This document shows positions 41,434-51,358 of a stretch of DNA of 64,000 nt, piece after piece. The DNA comes from Streptomyces sp. NRRL F-525. Lineage in GTDB: Bacteria; Actinomycetota; Actinomycetes; Streptomycetales; Streptomycetaceae. The DNA lies in contig NZ_JNXE01000008.1 of the NCBI RefSeq assembly GCF_000716605.1, positions 62,001-126,000 of the forward strand, written 5' to 3'. The translations under genes were made by a program, and so were the position numbers. The notes below the pieces were generated by a model. The model was not told the DNA's origin, made no database searches, and worked only from the letters and a program-made list of their open reading frames with translations. Positions within the stretch are counted from its first letter, which is position 1. Every line of letters starts with the position of its first letter.

Positions 41434-42462
41434 ATGCGAATGAGTGTGGTGGACGTGGGTTCGAACACGGTCCGGCTTGTGGTGGCGGACCTGGAGGACG
41501 GCGTACCGCTGCCCGTGCACACCGCCAAGTGGAAACTACGGCTCTCCGAGCGCGTCGGGCAGCCGTACGGGGAGATCCCCGAGGACTCCGTTCGCCACCT
41601 CGTGCAGGCGGTGGCGGCCGCCGCCGAGACCGCCCGCAGTTGGGGAGCGGCAGGCCCACTCGCCTTCGCCACGGCGGTGGTTCGCGGTGCGCCGAACCGG
41701 CTCGACGTGCTCCGCGCGGTCCGCACCGAGACCGGCGTACGACTGTGCACGCTGCCGGGCGAGGTCGAGGGCGAGCTGACCTTCCTCGGCGCCCGCCGCT
41801 GGATGGGCTGGCGCGCCGGACCGCTCGCCCTCTTCGACATCGGCGGCGGTTCCTTCGAAGTCGCCTTCGGGCGGGGCCGGTTGCCCGACTTCGTCGCGTC
41901 CCTGCCGCTCGGCGCGGGCCGGCTGACCCGGGACTTCCTCTACGGCCAGGACCCGCCGCCCGAGCGCGCGGTGAAGGCGCTGCGTCGCGAGGTACGGCAC
42001 CAACTGCGGGACGTGGCCGCCCGGATCCGCTGGGAAGGGCCCCGCACCACCGTCGTCACGTCCCGCACCTTTCAACAGCTGGCCCGGCTCTGCGGCGCCG
42101 CTCCCGGACGTCAAGGTCCCTTTGTGGAACGGCGGTTGGCGCGGGCGGACCTGCGCGTGGGCCTCGACCGGCTGGCCGTCCTCGCCGCCGCCGACCGGGC
42201 CCTGCTCCCCGGTGTCTCGGCACCGCGGGCCGCGCAGAGCCTGGCCGGAGCCGTGGTCGGGCACACGGTCATGAAGCTCACCGGCATCAAGACCGTCACC
42301 GTCTGCCCCTGGGGCATCCGCGAAGGAGTGCTGCTGCGCTACATAGAGGACGGCGGCGCCTGGTGGACGGAGATGGCACGGCGCAGCGACGACACCGAGG
42401 CGGCGGGAGCGGTCGCCCTGCGGATCGCACCGGTGCCGAAGCCGAGACCCGCAGGCGGGTAG
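41434..42462 (+). CDS. Ppx/GppA-family exopolyphosphatase
   Basis: A 342-residue protein of the ASKHA fold. The phosphate-binding first motif is VVDVGSNTVRLVVAD and the second is LFDIGGGSFEVAFG. LPLGAGRLTRDFL follows. Members cleave polyphosphate or pppGpp, linking to the stringent response. It follows the LigD polymerase gene after 70 bp in the same direction and converges with the STAS-ANTAR gene. Shorter than GppA of E. coli, as usual for actinobacterial Ppx. Confidence 0.88.
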   Translation: MRMSVVDVGSNTVRLVVADLEDGVPLPVHTAKWKLRLSERVGQPYGEIPEDSVRHLVQAVAAAAETARSWGAAGPLAFATAVVRGAPNRLDVLRAVRTETGVRLCTLPGEVEGELTFLGARRWMGWRAGPLALFDIGGGSFEVAFGRGRLPDFVASLPLGAGRLTRDFLYGQDPPPERAVKALRREVRHQLRDVAARIRWEGPRTTVVTSRTFQQLARLCGAAPGRQGPFVERRLARADLRVGLDRLAVLAAADRALLPGVSAPRAAQSLAGAVVGHTVMKLTGIKTVTVCPWGIREGVLLRYIEDGGAWWTEMARRSDDTEAAGAVALRIAPVPKPRPAGG

Positions 42463-42484
42463 CCGATGTCCGCGCCCCGGCGGC

Positions 42485-43276
42485 CTATGCCGGGCGTGAG
42501 ATCTCGGCGACCGCCGTCGAGATCCGCTGCTGCAGCTGCTCGGGCAGCGGCGCTCCGTTGACCGAGTCGACGAGTTCCTCGGCCAGTTGATGGAGCTTGG
42601 TGTTCGTGCGCTGGGAGACGTCGACCAGGACGCTCCAGGCGTCCTCGCGGCTGAGACCGAAGGAGGCCATCAGGACTCCGCGGGCCAGATCGATGACCGG
42701 CCGGGTCAGCATCGCGCGCTTGAGCTGCACGACTTCGACGCGCAACTCCTCGGCCTCGTCGGACACGCCGTTCTCCTCCATCAGGTCGTGCGTCGTGGGG
42801 GAATGTCCGTGCGAGGAGCCGGCCACCACCCCGTCGGTGGCCGCGGGCCCTGGCGCGTGACCGAACAGGGACGATGTGCCGGTGAGTGCGAAGAGCCGCT
42901 CGACCCCGGCGCCGGCGGCCCGGACGCGGAGTGTCTTGCCGTCCGCCAGGGCGATCGCGCGCACGGACAGCAGGACGTTGAGTCCGGCGCAGTCGCAGAA
43001 ACCGACTCCGGCCAGGTCGAGGTCCAGCCCTCCGGGCGACCGGGCGAGTGCCAGCCGCAGGGCGCGCCGCACCGCTTGTTCCGAGTCGATGTCGATCTCC
43101 CCGGAGACCACGACGACCGTCCGGTCACCGGCCGACTCCGTCACGATCTTCAGGGAGGCGGACCCCGACGGGGAATCCGCCGCGGAGGACGGGTGATCCA
43201 CCGTGGGCACGGGGGACACCGCGCATATCGTCCGCACCCCGCTCCTGAGAGGAGCGCTACGTTCCTGTTCTTGCAT
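42485..43276 (-). CDS. STAS-ANTAR fusion regulator
   Basis: A 263-residue protein joining a STAS domain (about 50-145, with VVVSGEIDIDSEQAVRRAL and GVGFCDCAGLNVLL) to a C-terminal ANTAR domain (about 180-245, with MLTRPVIDLARGVLM and DAWSVLVDVSQRTNTKLH). STAS domains bind anti-sigma kinases; ANTAR domains bind RNA hairpins to prevent termination. At the STAS phosphorylation site the usual Ser-Ser/Thr reads DCAG, so classical Ser phosphorylation seems lost. The ATG at 43276 follows GGGAGC. Divergent from the winged-helix gene. Confidence 0.85.
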   Translation of the reverse strand: MQEQERSAPLRSGVRTICAVSPVPTVDHPSSAADSPSGSASLKIVTESAGDRTVVVVSGEIDIDSEQAVRRALRLALARSPGGLDLDLAGVGFCDCAGLNVLLSVRAIALADGKTLRVRAAGAGVERLFALTGTSSLFGHAPGPAATDGVVAGSSHGHSPTTHDLMEENGVSDEAEELRVEVVQLKRAMLTRPVIDLARGVLMASFGLSREDAWSVLVDVSQRTNTKLHQLAEELVDSVNGAPLPEQLQQRISTAVAEISRPA

Positions 43277-43353
43277 GGCAGCCGCTCCCGAGGCATCCGC
43301 CCTGTTTTCTGCGCGGTCAAGTCTTGCTCGCCGCATTTAGCGCGTCAAGATAT

Positions 43354-43373
43354 ACACGAAATTTGTTTCGTGT
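43354..43373. promoter_or_regulatory. Palindromic operator candidate ACACGAAA-TTTG-TTTCGTGT
   Basis: A perfect 8+4+8 inverted repeat in the 134-bp divergent region between the STAS-ANTAR and winged-helix genes. It is unusually AT-rich for this genome. The winged-helix protein encoded next door is the obvious candidate to bind it. Confidence 0.7.
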
Positions 43374-43410
43374 CTCGGGATACGTGAATGCCTGGCCCTA
43401 TGCTGGGGGC

Positions 43411-43770
43411 ATGGACGGAGTATCCGAGACGCACACAGGATGGACGTTCCTCACCAGCCATGCCCGAGTGCTGGCCGCGATCGCCGAGGACCGCCGTACC
43501 CGAATCCGTGACATCGCCGTGCGGTGCAGGCTCACCGAGAGAGCCGTACAGAAGATCATTTCCGATCTGGAGCAGGACGGCTATCTCACCCACACGCGCG
43601 AGGGGCGGACCAATGCCTACCGCATCCAGCCGGGCACCATCCTGCGGCATCCGGCCGAGGCCGGGATGACCGTCGAGGCGCTGCTGTCCACCCTCGCCCA
43701 GCACGACGACCGGCGCGAGCATTCGACCACGGCACCGGCCGACGGGCGGGACTCCGAACTCGCCGAGTGA
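43411..43770 (+). CDS. Winged helix-turn-helix regulator (MarR/ArsR-like)
   Basis: A 119-residue protein. The DNA-binding domain spans about residues 12-75: FLTSHARVLAAIAEDRRTRI, RDIAVRCRLTERAVQKIISD and the wing LEQDGYLTHTREGRTNAYRI. The acidic, disordered tail has no ligand domain. Similar small proteins act as simple repressors. The ATG at 43411 follows GGGGGC. It faces the STAS-ANTAR gene across a 20-bp palindrome that it may bind. Confidence 0.8.
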   Translation: MDGVSETHTGWTFLTSHARVLAAIAEDRRTRIRDIAVRCRLTERAVQKIISDLEQDGYLTHTREGRTNAYRIQPGTILRHPAEAGMTVEALLSTLAQHDDRREHSTTAPADGRDSELAE

Positions 43771-44177
43771 GACGCCGGGTTGGGGCGGGGGTGGTGCGTC
43801 TGCAGATCGCTCACGCGTCGCTCGGGCCGGTCGGCGTCACGGGGCCGCCCGCGAGCGCCGGGTCGTTCCACTCCTCGGTGCGGGTCGAACGCCCGGAACG
43901 CGGCAGGCCTTGCAGGAGCGCTCGGCCGGTCGCTTCCGCGTTCCATGATTCGCTCGACCGGCTGATTGGTCACCTTTCGTCACGATTTGGCGGCCAGGAG
44001 TCATTGCCTTCGCACATGTGTTTCAGGGTGCGGCGCGGGGGAAGGCGCAGGGTGAGTGCTTCGGACAGGAGGCACGTCCGTGGGACCCGGTGTATGCCGG
44101 ATCGCGGGTGTGTTCCGCCTGGTCGGTGCGTGCCCGCTCCCATGGGGACCGTCCTTCGACAACCCCTTGAGGGAGTT
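43771..44177. other. Long leader before the sigma factor gene
   Basis: These 407 bp contain no convincing gene on either strand. It should hold the promoter of the sigma factor gene. I looked for a SigB-type promoter (GTTT, 14-16 nt, GGGTAT/C). GTTTC occurs near 44021, but no good -10 partner is placed correctly. Confidence 0.4.
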
Positions 44178-44984
44178 GTGAGCACCACCATGGACACAGT
44201 CACCACCCGGAAGCGCCATCCGCACGACGACGCCCCCCGCACCGCCGCCGCCTTCGCCCGCCTCTCGCACCTGCCCGCCGGACCCGAACGGGACACCCTG
44301 CGCGACGAACTCGTCCGCGTCTGGCTCCCCATGTCCGAACGCATCGCCGGCCGCTACCGGGGAAAGGGCGAGCCCTACGAGGACCTGCGCCAGGTCGCGG
44401 CCCTCGGCCTCGTCAAGGCCGTCGACGGCTACGACCCCGACCGCGGCCACGCCTTCGAGAGCTACGCCGTCCCGACGGTCACCGGCGAGATCAAGCGCCA
44501 CTTCCGCGACCACATGTGGGCCCTGCACGTGCCCCGGCGCGTCCAGGAACTCCGCAACAGGGTGCGCGTCGCCCTGCGGGACCTGTCGGCGACGGGGCCG
44601 GACCGGCGCCCGAGCGTCGCCGAGATCGCCGAGTACGCGCAGCTGAGCGAGGAGGACGTACAGGCCGGTCTGGAGGCGCTGGACAGCTTCACCGCGCTCT
44701 CGCTGGACGCCGAGACGCCGGGCGAGGACGCGGGAATGACGCTCGTTGGCCTGCTGGGGGAGTGGGACGCCGGTTTCGACCTGGTCGTCGACCGCGAGGC
44801 GGTCAAGCCCGCCCTGCGGACACTCCCCGAACGCGAACGCACCATCCTCTACCTCCGTTTCTTCCGCGGCATGACCCAGAGCCGCATAGCGGAGCACCTC
44901 GGCGTCTCCCAGATGCACGTCTCCCGACTGATCACCCACTCCTGCGCCACGGTGCGCGAACGCGTACTGGCCGACGCCGCCTAG
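44178..44984 (+). CDS. SigB/SigF-type (group 3) RNA polymerase sigma factor
   Basis: About 268 residues. Region 2 includes EDLRQVAALGLVKAVDGYDP and FESYAVPTVTGEIKRHFRDH, ending in the MWALHVPRR motif typical of SigB/SigF proteins. Region 3 is RPSVAEIAEYAQLSEEDVQA. Region 4 is LRTLPERERTILYLRFFRGM and QSRIAEHLGVSQMHVSRLI. Such factors drive osmotic, oxidative or sporulation regulons and are held by RsbW-like anti-sigma kinases. No anti-sigma gene is adjacent; one lies at 60277. The start is ambiguous: GTG 44178 is very close to GGGAG, and ATG 44190 is a little far from it. Confidence 0.9.
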   Translation: MSTTMDTVTTRKRHPHDDAPRTAAAFARLSHLPAGPERDTLRDELVRVWLPMSERIAGRYRGKGEPYEDLRQVAALGLVKAVDGYDPDRGHAFESYAVPTVTGEIKRHFRDHMWALHVPRRVQELRNRVRVALRDLSATGPDRRPSVAEIAEYAQLSEEDVQAGLEALDSFTALSLDAETPGEDAGMTLVGLLGEWDAGFDLVVDREAVKPALRTLPERERTILYLRFFRGMTQSRIAEHLGVSQMHVSRLITHSCATVRERVLADAA

Positions 44985-45003
44985 CCGCGCCGGGTAGGGG
45001 AGG

Positions 45004-45039
45004 CCGGCCGCCCCGCGATGTCGCTCCTGGGGCGGCCGG
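45004..45039 (+). terminator. Hairpin terminator after the sigma factor gene
   Basis: An 11-bp perfect stem (CCGGCCGCCCC pairing with GGGGCGGCCGG) with a 14-nt loop starts 20 bp after the sigma factor stop codon. Confidence 0.75.
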
Positions 45040-45111
45040 TGGCGGGCTCACTGCCGAACCCTCCCGGGAGCGATTGGGCAGCTTGCCGCCCTCTTCGGAC
45101 TACCGGGCTGA

Positions 45112-45135
45112 GGCCGGTTCAAACAACAACCGGCC
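45112..45135. promoter_or_regulatory. Inverted repeat GGCCGGTT-N8-AACCGGCC
   Basis: Two perfect 8-bp arms flank the A/C-rich spacer CAAACAAC, about 277 bp before the REC-PP2C start. The spacer is unusual for this genome; it could be an operator or a second terminator. Confidence 0.5.
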
Positions 45136-45411
45136 CACTGGGCGACGCGTCGCACGGAATCGCGGACGGGCGGAGGGGTGTCGTCCGCCCGCTGTGTCCG
45201 TGTGGTCACAGACCGGTGAGGAAGGGGGTTCCTCGCCGGCTCCCAGGTGACCGTCGTACCCTCAACTACGCGGAACACAGGGCCTGTTGGGCCGCTCCGC
45301 CTACGGTCGGGGCGCGTGCGTACGGGACGTCCCGGCGTACCGGTATGCTCTCGACTGTTGTCTGACGGCAACTATGGTCACGCGAGACGGTTCGGTGGGG
45401 AGGGCAGGGCC

Positions 45412-46638
45412 ATGGTGGTGCCACAGCCGCGGGCCGACGACCTGCTGTCGGTGGGCGCCGACGGGGTCGGCCCGGAGACCTGGGTGGCCTGGCAGCCCGC
45501 CGTCCTGCTGGTCGAGGACGACGCCGGTGACGCGCTGCTGGTGGAGGAACTGGTCGCCGACAGCGCGCTGAAGATACGTCTGCAGTGGGTGCGGTCGATG
45601 GCCGAGGCCGCCGAGGTGCTCGCGGACGACGTACCGGACTGCGTCCTGCTGGACCTGCACCTGCCGGACGCCCAGGGACTCGAGGCGCTCTCCCGGGTAC
45701 GCGCGGGCGCCGAGCGGGCCGCTGTCGTGGTTCTCACCGGCCTCGCCGAGGAGGAGACCGGACTGGCCGCCGTCGCCGCCGGCGCACAGGACTACCTGGT
45801 CAAGGGCCGGGTCGAGCCGGGCCTCTTCGGCCGGGCCGTGCGCTACGCGATCCAGCGCAAGCAGGCCGAGCGCGCGGCCGTGGCACTCCAGGCCAGCCGC
45901 ATGCAGGCCCAGGAGAACGCCCGCCTGGAACGAGGACTGCTGCCCCGCCCCCTGCTGCGCGGCGAGGGCGTCGAAGCGGTGGCCCGCTACCGCCCCGGAC
46001 GCGCCCAGGCGCTGCTCGGCGGCGACTTCTACGACATCGTGCAGAGCGTCGACGGCACGGTCCACGCGGTGGTCGGTGACGTCTCCGGGCACGGGCCCGA
46101 CGAGGCCGCCCTCGGTGTCGCGCTGCGCATCGCCTGGCGCACGCTGGTCCTCAGCGGTGTCACGGGCGCCGAACAGGTGGCCCGCCTGGAGGAACTCCTG
46201 GTCGCCGAGCGCGCCCGGAGCGAGGTCTTCGCCACCCTCGTCAGCCTGGTGGTCGCACCCGGCGCCCGCACGGCCCGCGTGGTGCGGGCCGGACACCACG
46301 GGTTGCTGATGCGGGACGGCGGCCGCGTGGAGTGGGTCGAGGTGCCCGGCGGCCCGGCCCTGGGCGTGGTCCCCGGCCACGCCGACTGGCCCGTCGAGGA
46401 ACTCGCCGTACCGACGGACGCGGCCGTGGTGCTGTTCACCGACGGCCTCTTCGAGGGGCATGTCGGGCGCGGCTCGGAGCGCCTGGGGGAGGACGGACTG
46501 CTCCGGCTCGCACGGGAACGGGCCGGACTGGCGCCGGAGCCGTTCGTCGACGAACTCATCGCCCGCGCCGAGGGGTTGGCGGAGGCGCAGGGCGGCCTGG
46601 CGGACGACGTGGCCGTGCTGCACCTGCACTGGACATGA
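45412..46638 (+). CDS. Response-regulator/PP2C (SpoIIE-type) phosphatase
   Basis: A 408-residue RsbU-like protein. The receiver domain (about 25-145) has acidic pocket LLVEDDAGDAL, phospho-Asp in CVLLDLHLPDAQG, Thr in VVLTGLAEEE and Lys in DYLVKGR. The PP2C domain (about 190-405) keeps all metal-binding motifs: LLGGDFYDIV, VVGDVSGHGPDEAALG, LFTDGLFEG and ADDVAVLHL. Phosphorylation would switch dephosphorylation of an anti-sigma antagonist. The ATG has GGGAGGG upstream. It starts an operon-like run with the histidine kinase and a second response regulator. Confidence 0.9.
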   Translation: MVVPQPRADDLLSVGADGVGPETWVAWQPAVLLVEDDAGDALLVEELVADSALKIRLQWVRSMAEAAEVLADDVPDCVLLDLHLPDAQGLEALSRVRAGAERAAVVVLTGLAEEETGLAAVAAGAQDYLVKGRVEPGLFGRAVRYAIQRKQAERAAVALQASRMQAQENARLERGLLPRPLLRGEGVEAVARYRPGRAQALLGGDFYDIVQSVDGTVHAVVGDVSGHGPDEAALGVALRIAWRTLVLSGVTGAEQVARLEELLVAERARSEVFATLVSLVVAPGARTARVVRAGHHGLLMRDGGRVEWVEVPGGPALGVVPGHADWPVEELAVPTDAAVVLFTDGLFEGHVGRGSERLGEDGLLRLARERAGLAPEPFVDELIARAEGLAEAQGGLADDVAVLHLHWT

Positions 46639-46724
46639 AGGCACCTGCCCCGGACGTGATTCACCGCGCCGGAAACGAGCAGGTGGGACGAGAGGGTGTC
46701 GAAACGAGACGAACGGTGAGGTAC

Positions 46725-48358
<1,634 letters not shown>

Positions 48359-48362
<4 letters not shown>

Positions 48363-48808
48363 CCCTCCCCGGCGCGACCCCAATCGACGTCCTCCTCGTG
48401 GAGGACGATCCGGGCGACGAACTGATGACCCGCGAAGCCTTCGAGGACAACAAGATCGGCAACACCCTCCACGTCGTCCGGGACGGCGAGGAGGCCCTCG
48501 ACTTCCTCTACAAGCGCGGCGACCACACCGACGCCCCGCAGCCCGACCTCATCCTCCTCGACCTCAACCTCCCCAAGTACGACGGCCGCCAGGTCCTGGA
48601 GAAGATCAAGTCCGACCCTGAGCTGGCGCACATCCCCGTCGTCGTCCTGACGACCTCCTCGGCCGAGGAGGACATCCTGCGCAGCTACAAACTGCACGCC
48701 AACGCCTATGTCACCAAGCCGGTCGACCTCGACCAGTTCATCGCCGCGGTCCGGCAGATCGACGACTTCTTCGTGCAGGTCGTCCGGCTGCCCCACCGCT
48801 TCGGCTGA
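48359..48808 (+). CDS. Single-domain response regulator (Rcp1-like)
   Basis: A 149-residue receiver-only protein. It has the acidic pair VLLVEDDPGDEL, the phospho-Asp in LILLDLNLPKYDG, Thr in VVVLTTSSAEE, and Lys in NAYVTKPVDLDQF. There is no output domain, so it probably relays phosphate or acts by protein contact, as Rcp1 does for cyanobacterial phytochromes. Start and kinase stop overlap by 4 nt (ATGA). Confidence 0.9.
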
Positions 48809-48862
48809 GGCGCTAGGGTTTTCGTACGAGGTGATGGACCGGGCGTCGAGTTGGTGAGGGTC

Positions 48863-49489
48863 ATGGTGTCGGAGGACGACCGAGCCGACGAGATCACCGG
48901 GGTGTTCCTGCACAGGCTGCCGGAGGACACCTGGTGGTGGTCGGACGAGATGTTCCGCCTGCTCGGCTACGAACCCGACGCCGTCACGCCCACCGCCAAG
49001 CTGCTGCGCGGCCACGTCCACACCGAGGACCACACCGGCCTCGACAGCGCCCTTGAACACGGCAGGACCACCGGGCTCCCCTTCAGCTGCTACCTCCGCG
49101 TGGTCGGTACACCGGACGAGGAACGCAGCGTCGTGCTGGTCGGCGACGGCCGTACCGGAGACGACGGCGAGGTGGTCGTGCTGCGCGGGTTCGCCGTCGA
49201 CGTGACGAAGTCCGTACGGCAGGAGGCACGGCGCACCGCCGACTCCGACATCGAGCGGGCCCGCGTCTCGCAGGAGGACATCGACCTCGCGCGCGGTGTG
49301 CTCATGGGCCTCTACGGCATCGACGCGGACGTCGCGATGCGCGTCCTGCGCCGCCACTCCCAGTACGCCAACGTCAAACTCCGCACGCTGGCCCAGTCCG
49401 TGCGCGAGGCCGCGCCCACGGCACCCGGCCGACCCCAGCACGACCTGCACCAGCGGATCTCGGCGGTGCTGTACCCCGACCGCGACTGA
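48863..49489 (+). CDS. PAS-ANTAR regulator
   Basis: A 208-residue protein with an N-terminal PAS fold (about 10-115, with WWWSDEMFRLLGYEPDAVT and RGFAVDVTKSV) and a C-terminal ANTAR domain (about 135-190, SQEDIDLARGVLMGLYGI and AMRVLRRHSQYANVKLRTLA). It should sense a signal through PAS and act on RNA hairpins as an antiterminator. It follows the response regulator after 54 bp. I chose ATG 48863; a TTG/GTG run begins at 48851. Confidence 0.85.
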   Translation: MVSEDDRADEITGVFLHRLPEDTWWWSDEMFRLLGYEPDAVTPTAKLLRGHVHTEDHTGLDSALEHGRTTGLPFSCYLRVVGTPDEERSVVLVGDGRTGDDGEVVVLRGFAVDVTKSVRQEARRTADSDIERARVSQEDIDLARGVLMGLYGIDADVAMRVLRRHSQYANVKLRTLAQSVREAAPTAPGRPQHDLHQRISAVLYPDRD

Positions 49490-49601
49490 GCGGGCGGCCA
49501 AGGTCCCGGAGACGGGGCTGCTTGGGGGTAGGAATCTCGGGTAGGCCAACCCCATGAGCGGCGAATCACCACACTGCCGACTTCTCTGAGGTGTCGGACG
49601 C

Positions 49602-50090
49602 GTGGCACCGCACGGGGAGGCGGACCGGAAACCGGCGCAGGCGGATGGCACGGGCGCCGTCGCGGGCCGGATCGCCGATGCCGTGGACGGCCTGGCCGAC
49701 CTGTGGACCACGGCGGCGGCCGAGGCGTCCGTCCGGCTCTCCCCGCATCAACTGCGCGCCCTGCACGCCCTGGAGGCCACCCCGGGCGCGAACCTGACCA
49801 TGCTGGCGGAACGGCTCGAAGCCGGGCTGCCCACGGTGAGCAGGCTGTGCGACCGGCTGGAGGCGGCCGGGCTGCTGCTCAGGGAGGCCGCACCGCACAA
49901 CCGCAGGGAAATACAGCTGCGCCTGACCACGCACGGCTGGGATGTGCTCGCCGAGGTGGCCGAGCTCCGGTCCCGGGCGCTGACCGAGGTCGTACGGGGG
50001 ATGGAACCGGACGACCGCGCGGCCCTGGAGCAGGGGCTGAGGGCGTTCGTCGCGACGCTCAGGGATCCGCCGCCCGATGAGGACGGGTGA
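49602..50090 (+). CDS. MarR-family regulator
   Basis: A 162-residue MarR protein. The winged helix reads LSPHQLRALHALEATPGANL, TMLAERLEAGLPTVSRLCDR and LEAAGLLLREAAPHNRREI. A dimerisation helix follows (LEQGLRAFVATL). The start is GTG 49602. The convergent SpoIIE phosphatase gene ends 9 bp away. A closely similar MarR at 52671 flanks the second SpoIIE gene, so MarR and SpoIIE genes come as two paralogous pairs. Confidence 0.82.
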   Translation: MAPHGEADRKPAQADGTGAVAGRIADAVDGLADLWTTAAAEASVRLSPHQLRALHALEATPGANLTMLAERLEAGLPTVSRLCDRLEAAGLLLREAAPHNRREIQLRLTTHGWDVLAEVAELRSRALTEVVRGMEPDDRAALEQGLRAFVATLRDPPPDEDG

Positions 50091-50099
50091 GCGCACGCC

Positions 50100-51284
50100 T
50101 CACGACGCGTCGGTGCCGCGCCCGTTCCAGTCCAGGCAGACCACGGCCGCGTCGGCGGTCAGGTCGGTGCTGCCGAAGTGCTCGACCAGGCTCGCCACCA
50201 CCGAGCGCGCGACCTCCTGCGGGGCCTGCGTCGGCGCCGCGTCGAGGGCCCGGCGCAGCGCGTCCTCGCCGAACAGGGCGCCCTCCGGGGAACGGGCCCC
50301 GTGGACGCCGGTGCTCACCGCCACGAGCCGGTCACCGGGCCGTACGGTGAAGATCTGCTCCTCGTAGGCCGTCTCCTCGAACATGCCGAGCGGGAGCTGT
50401 GCCTCCAGTTCGATCTGCTTCACCGTGTCGCCGCGGCGGCGGTAGAGCCGGGGCGAGCCCGCGTCGACGGCCTGGACGGTGCCCGTCGCGAGGTCGAAGC
50501 GGAGCAGCAGGGTCGAGGCGTACACCTTGCCGCCGAACTGGGCGTACACGGCCTGGTCGGCAAGCCGGGCCTGGTCGGAGAGGCTCACGCCGGCCCGGCG
50601 GGCGTTGCGCAGGGCGCCCACCGTCACGCTGGTCAGCAGCGAGGCGTCGATGCCGCGGCCCATGCCGTCGGTGACCGTCACGGTGAGCCGGCTGCCGTCG
50701 GTGCTCCAGTCGAAGTTGTCGCCGCCGACGGTGTACGCGGGCTCCAGATGGGCGCCGATCACGAACTCCGGGCGACCGCAGCCGCGCCCCGGCAGGAGCT
50801 GCCACTGCATCTCGGCGGCCAGCGTGAGCCGTCGCGTACGGCGGGCCAGGAGGTACAGGTCGGTGTCGCGCTCCGCCGTGGCGATCTCATGGCCCAGCGC
50901 GGTCGCGAACTCGGCGAGCCCGCGCACCCCGGCGGGGTCGGCACCGGCGGCGGGCACGCGGGCGGAGAGGACGCCGAGCCGGTCGCCGCGCACGGTGACG
51001 GGCACATACACGGTGGCCGTCGCGTCCTCGGCCGGTTCGACGACGGGCGTCTGCATGGTGAACGCCTGTCCCGCCGGACCGTCGTATGCGGAGAGGGGTT
51101 CGGCGGTGTCCGGCAGCGGGGCGACCGGGCGCAGCACGCGCAGGCCGTAGTCGGCGAGGAGGAGGGCGACGTCCCGGGCTCCGGCGCGGTCACCCAGCAG
51201 GCGCCGGGCCGTCTCCACCAGAGCGTTGGGCGGGGCCGACCGCAACTCGCTCTCCACGGACGGGAGCGACTCAGAGGTGCTCAC
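50100..51284 (-). CDS. SpoIIE/RsbU-type PP2C phosphatase, copy 1
   Basis: A 394-residue protein with a GAF-like N-terminal half (about 1-170) and a PP2C domain. The metal motifs include VGGDNFDWS and TVTDGMGRGIDASLL. The later motif, normally SDG, reads VSTGVHGAR, so one metal-binding Asp is replaced by Thr. The last motif TADAAVVCLDW is present. I chose GTG 51284 because GGAAGG lies 9 nt upstream. It would act in a partner-switching pathway. Paralogous to the next gene, which has lost a different Asp. Confidence 0.85.
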   Translation of the reverse strand: MSTSESLPSVESELRSAPPNALVETARRLLGDRAGARDVALLLADYGLRVLRPVAPLPDTAEPLSAYDGPAGQAFTMQTPVVEPAEDATATVYVPVTVRGDRLGVLSARVPAAGADPAGVRGLAEFATALGHEIATAERDTDLYLLARRTRRLTLAAEMQWQLLPGRGCGRPEFVIGAHLEPAYTVGGDNFDWSTDGSRLTVTVTDGMGRGIDASLLTSVTVGALRNARRAGVSLSDQARLADQAVYAQFGGKVYASTLLLRFDLATGTVQAVDAGSPRLYRRRGDTVKQIELEAQLPLGMFEETAYEEQIFTVRPGDRLVAVSTGVHGARSPEGALFGEDALRRALDAAPTQAPQEVARSVVASLVEHFGSTDLTADAAVVCLDWNGRGTDAS

Positions 51285-51358
51285 GGCGTTCACCCTTCCG
51301 GCTCAGTGTCTTCACACTAGCGTCACGCCGGTGGGTGCGGGTTACGACAGGGCGCACC

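Larger units (their letters stand above)
44985..45411. other. Intergenic region with two inverted repeats
   Basis: No gene is seen in these 427 bp between the sigma factor and the REC-PP2C gene. It contains the sigma gene terminator (45004-45039) and a separate perfect inverted repeat (45112-45135), and presumably the promoter of the signalling operon near 45340-45400. Confidence 0.4.

Noticed and set aside
43771..44177. SigB-type promoter before the sigma factor
   Set aside because: GTTTC near 44021 lacks a properly spaced GGGTAT/C element.
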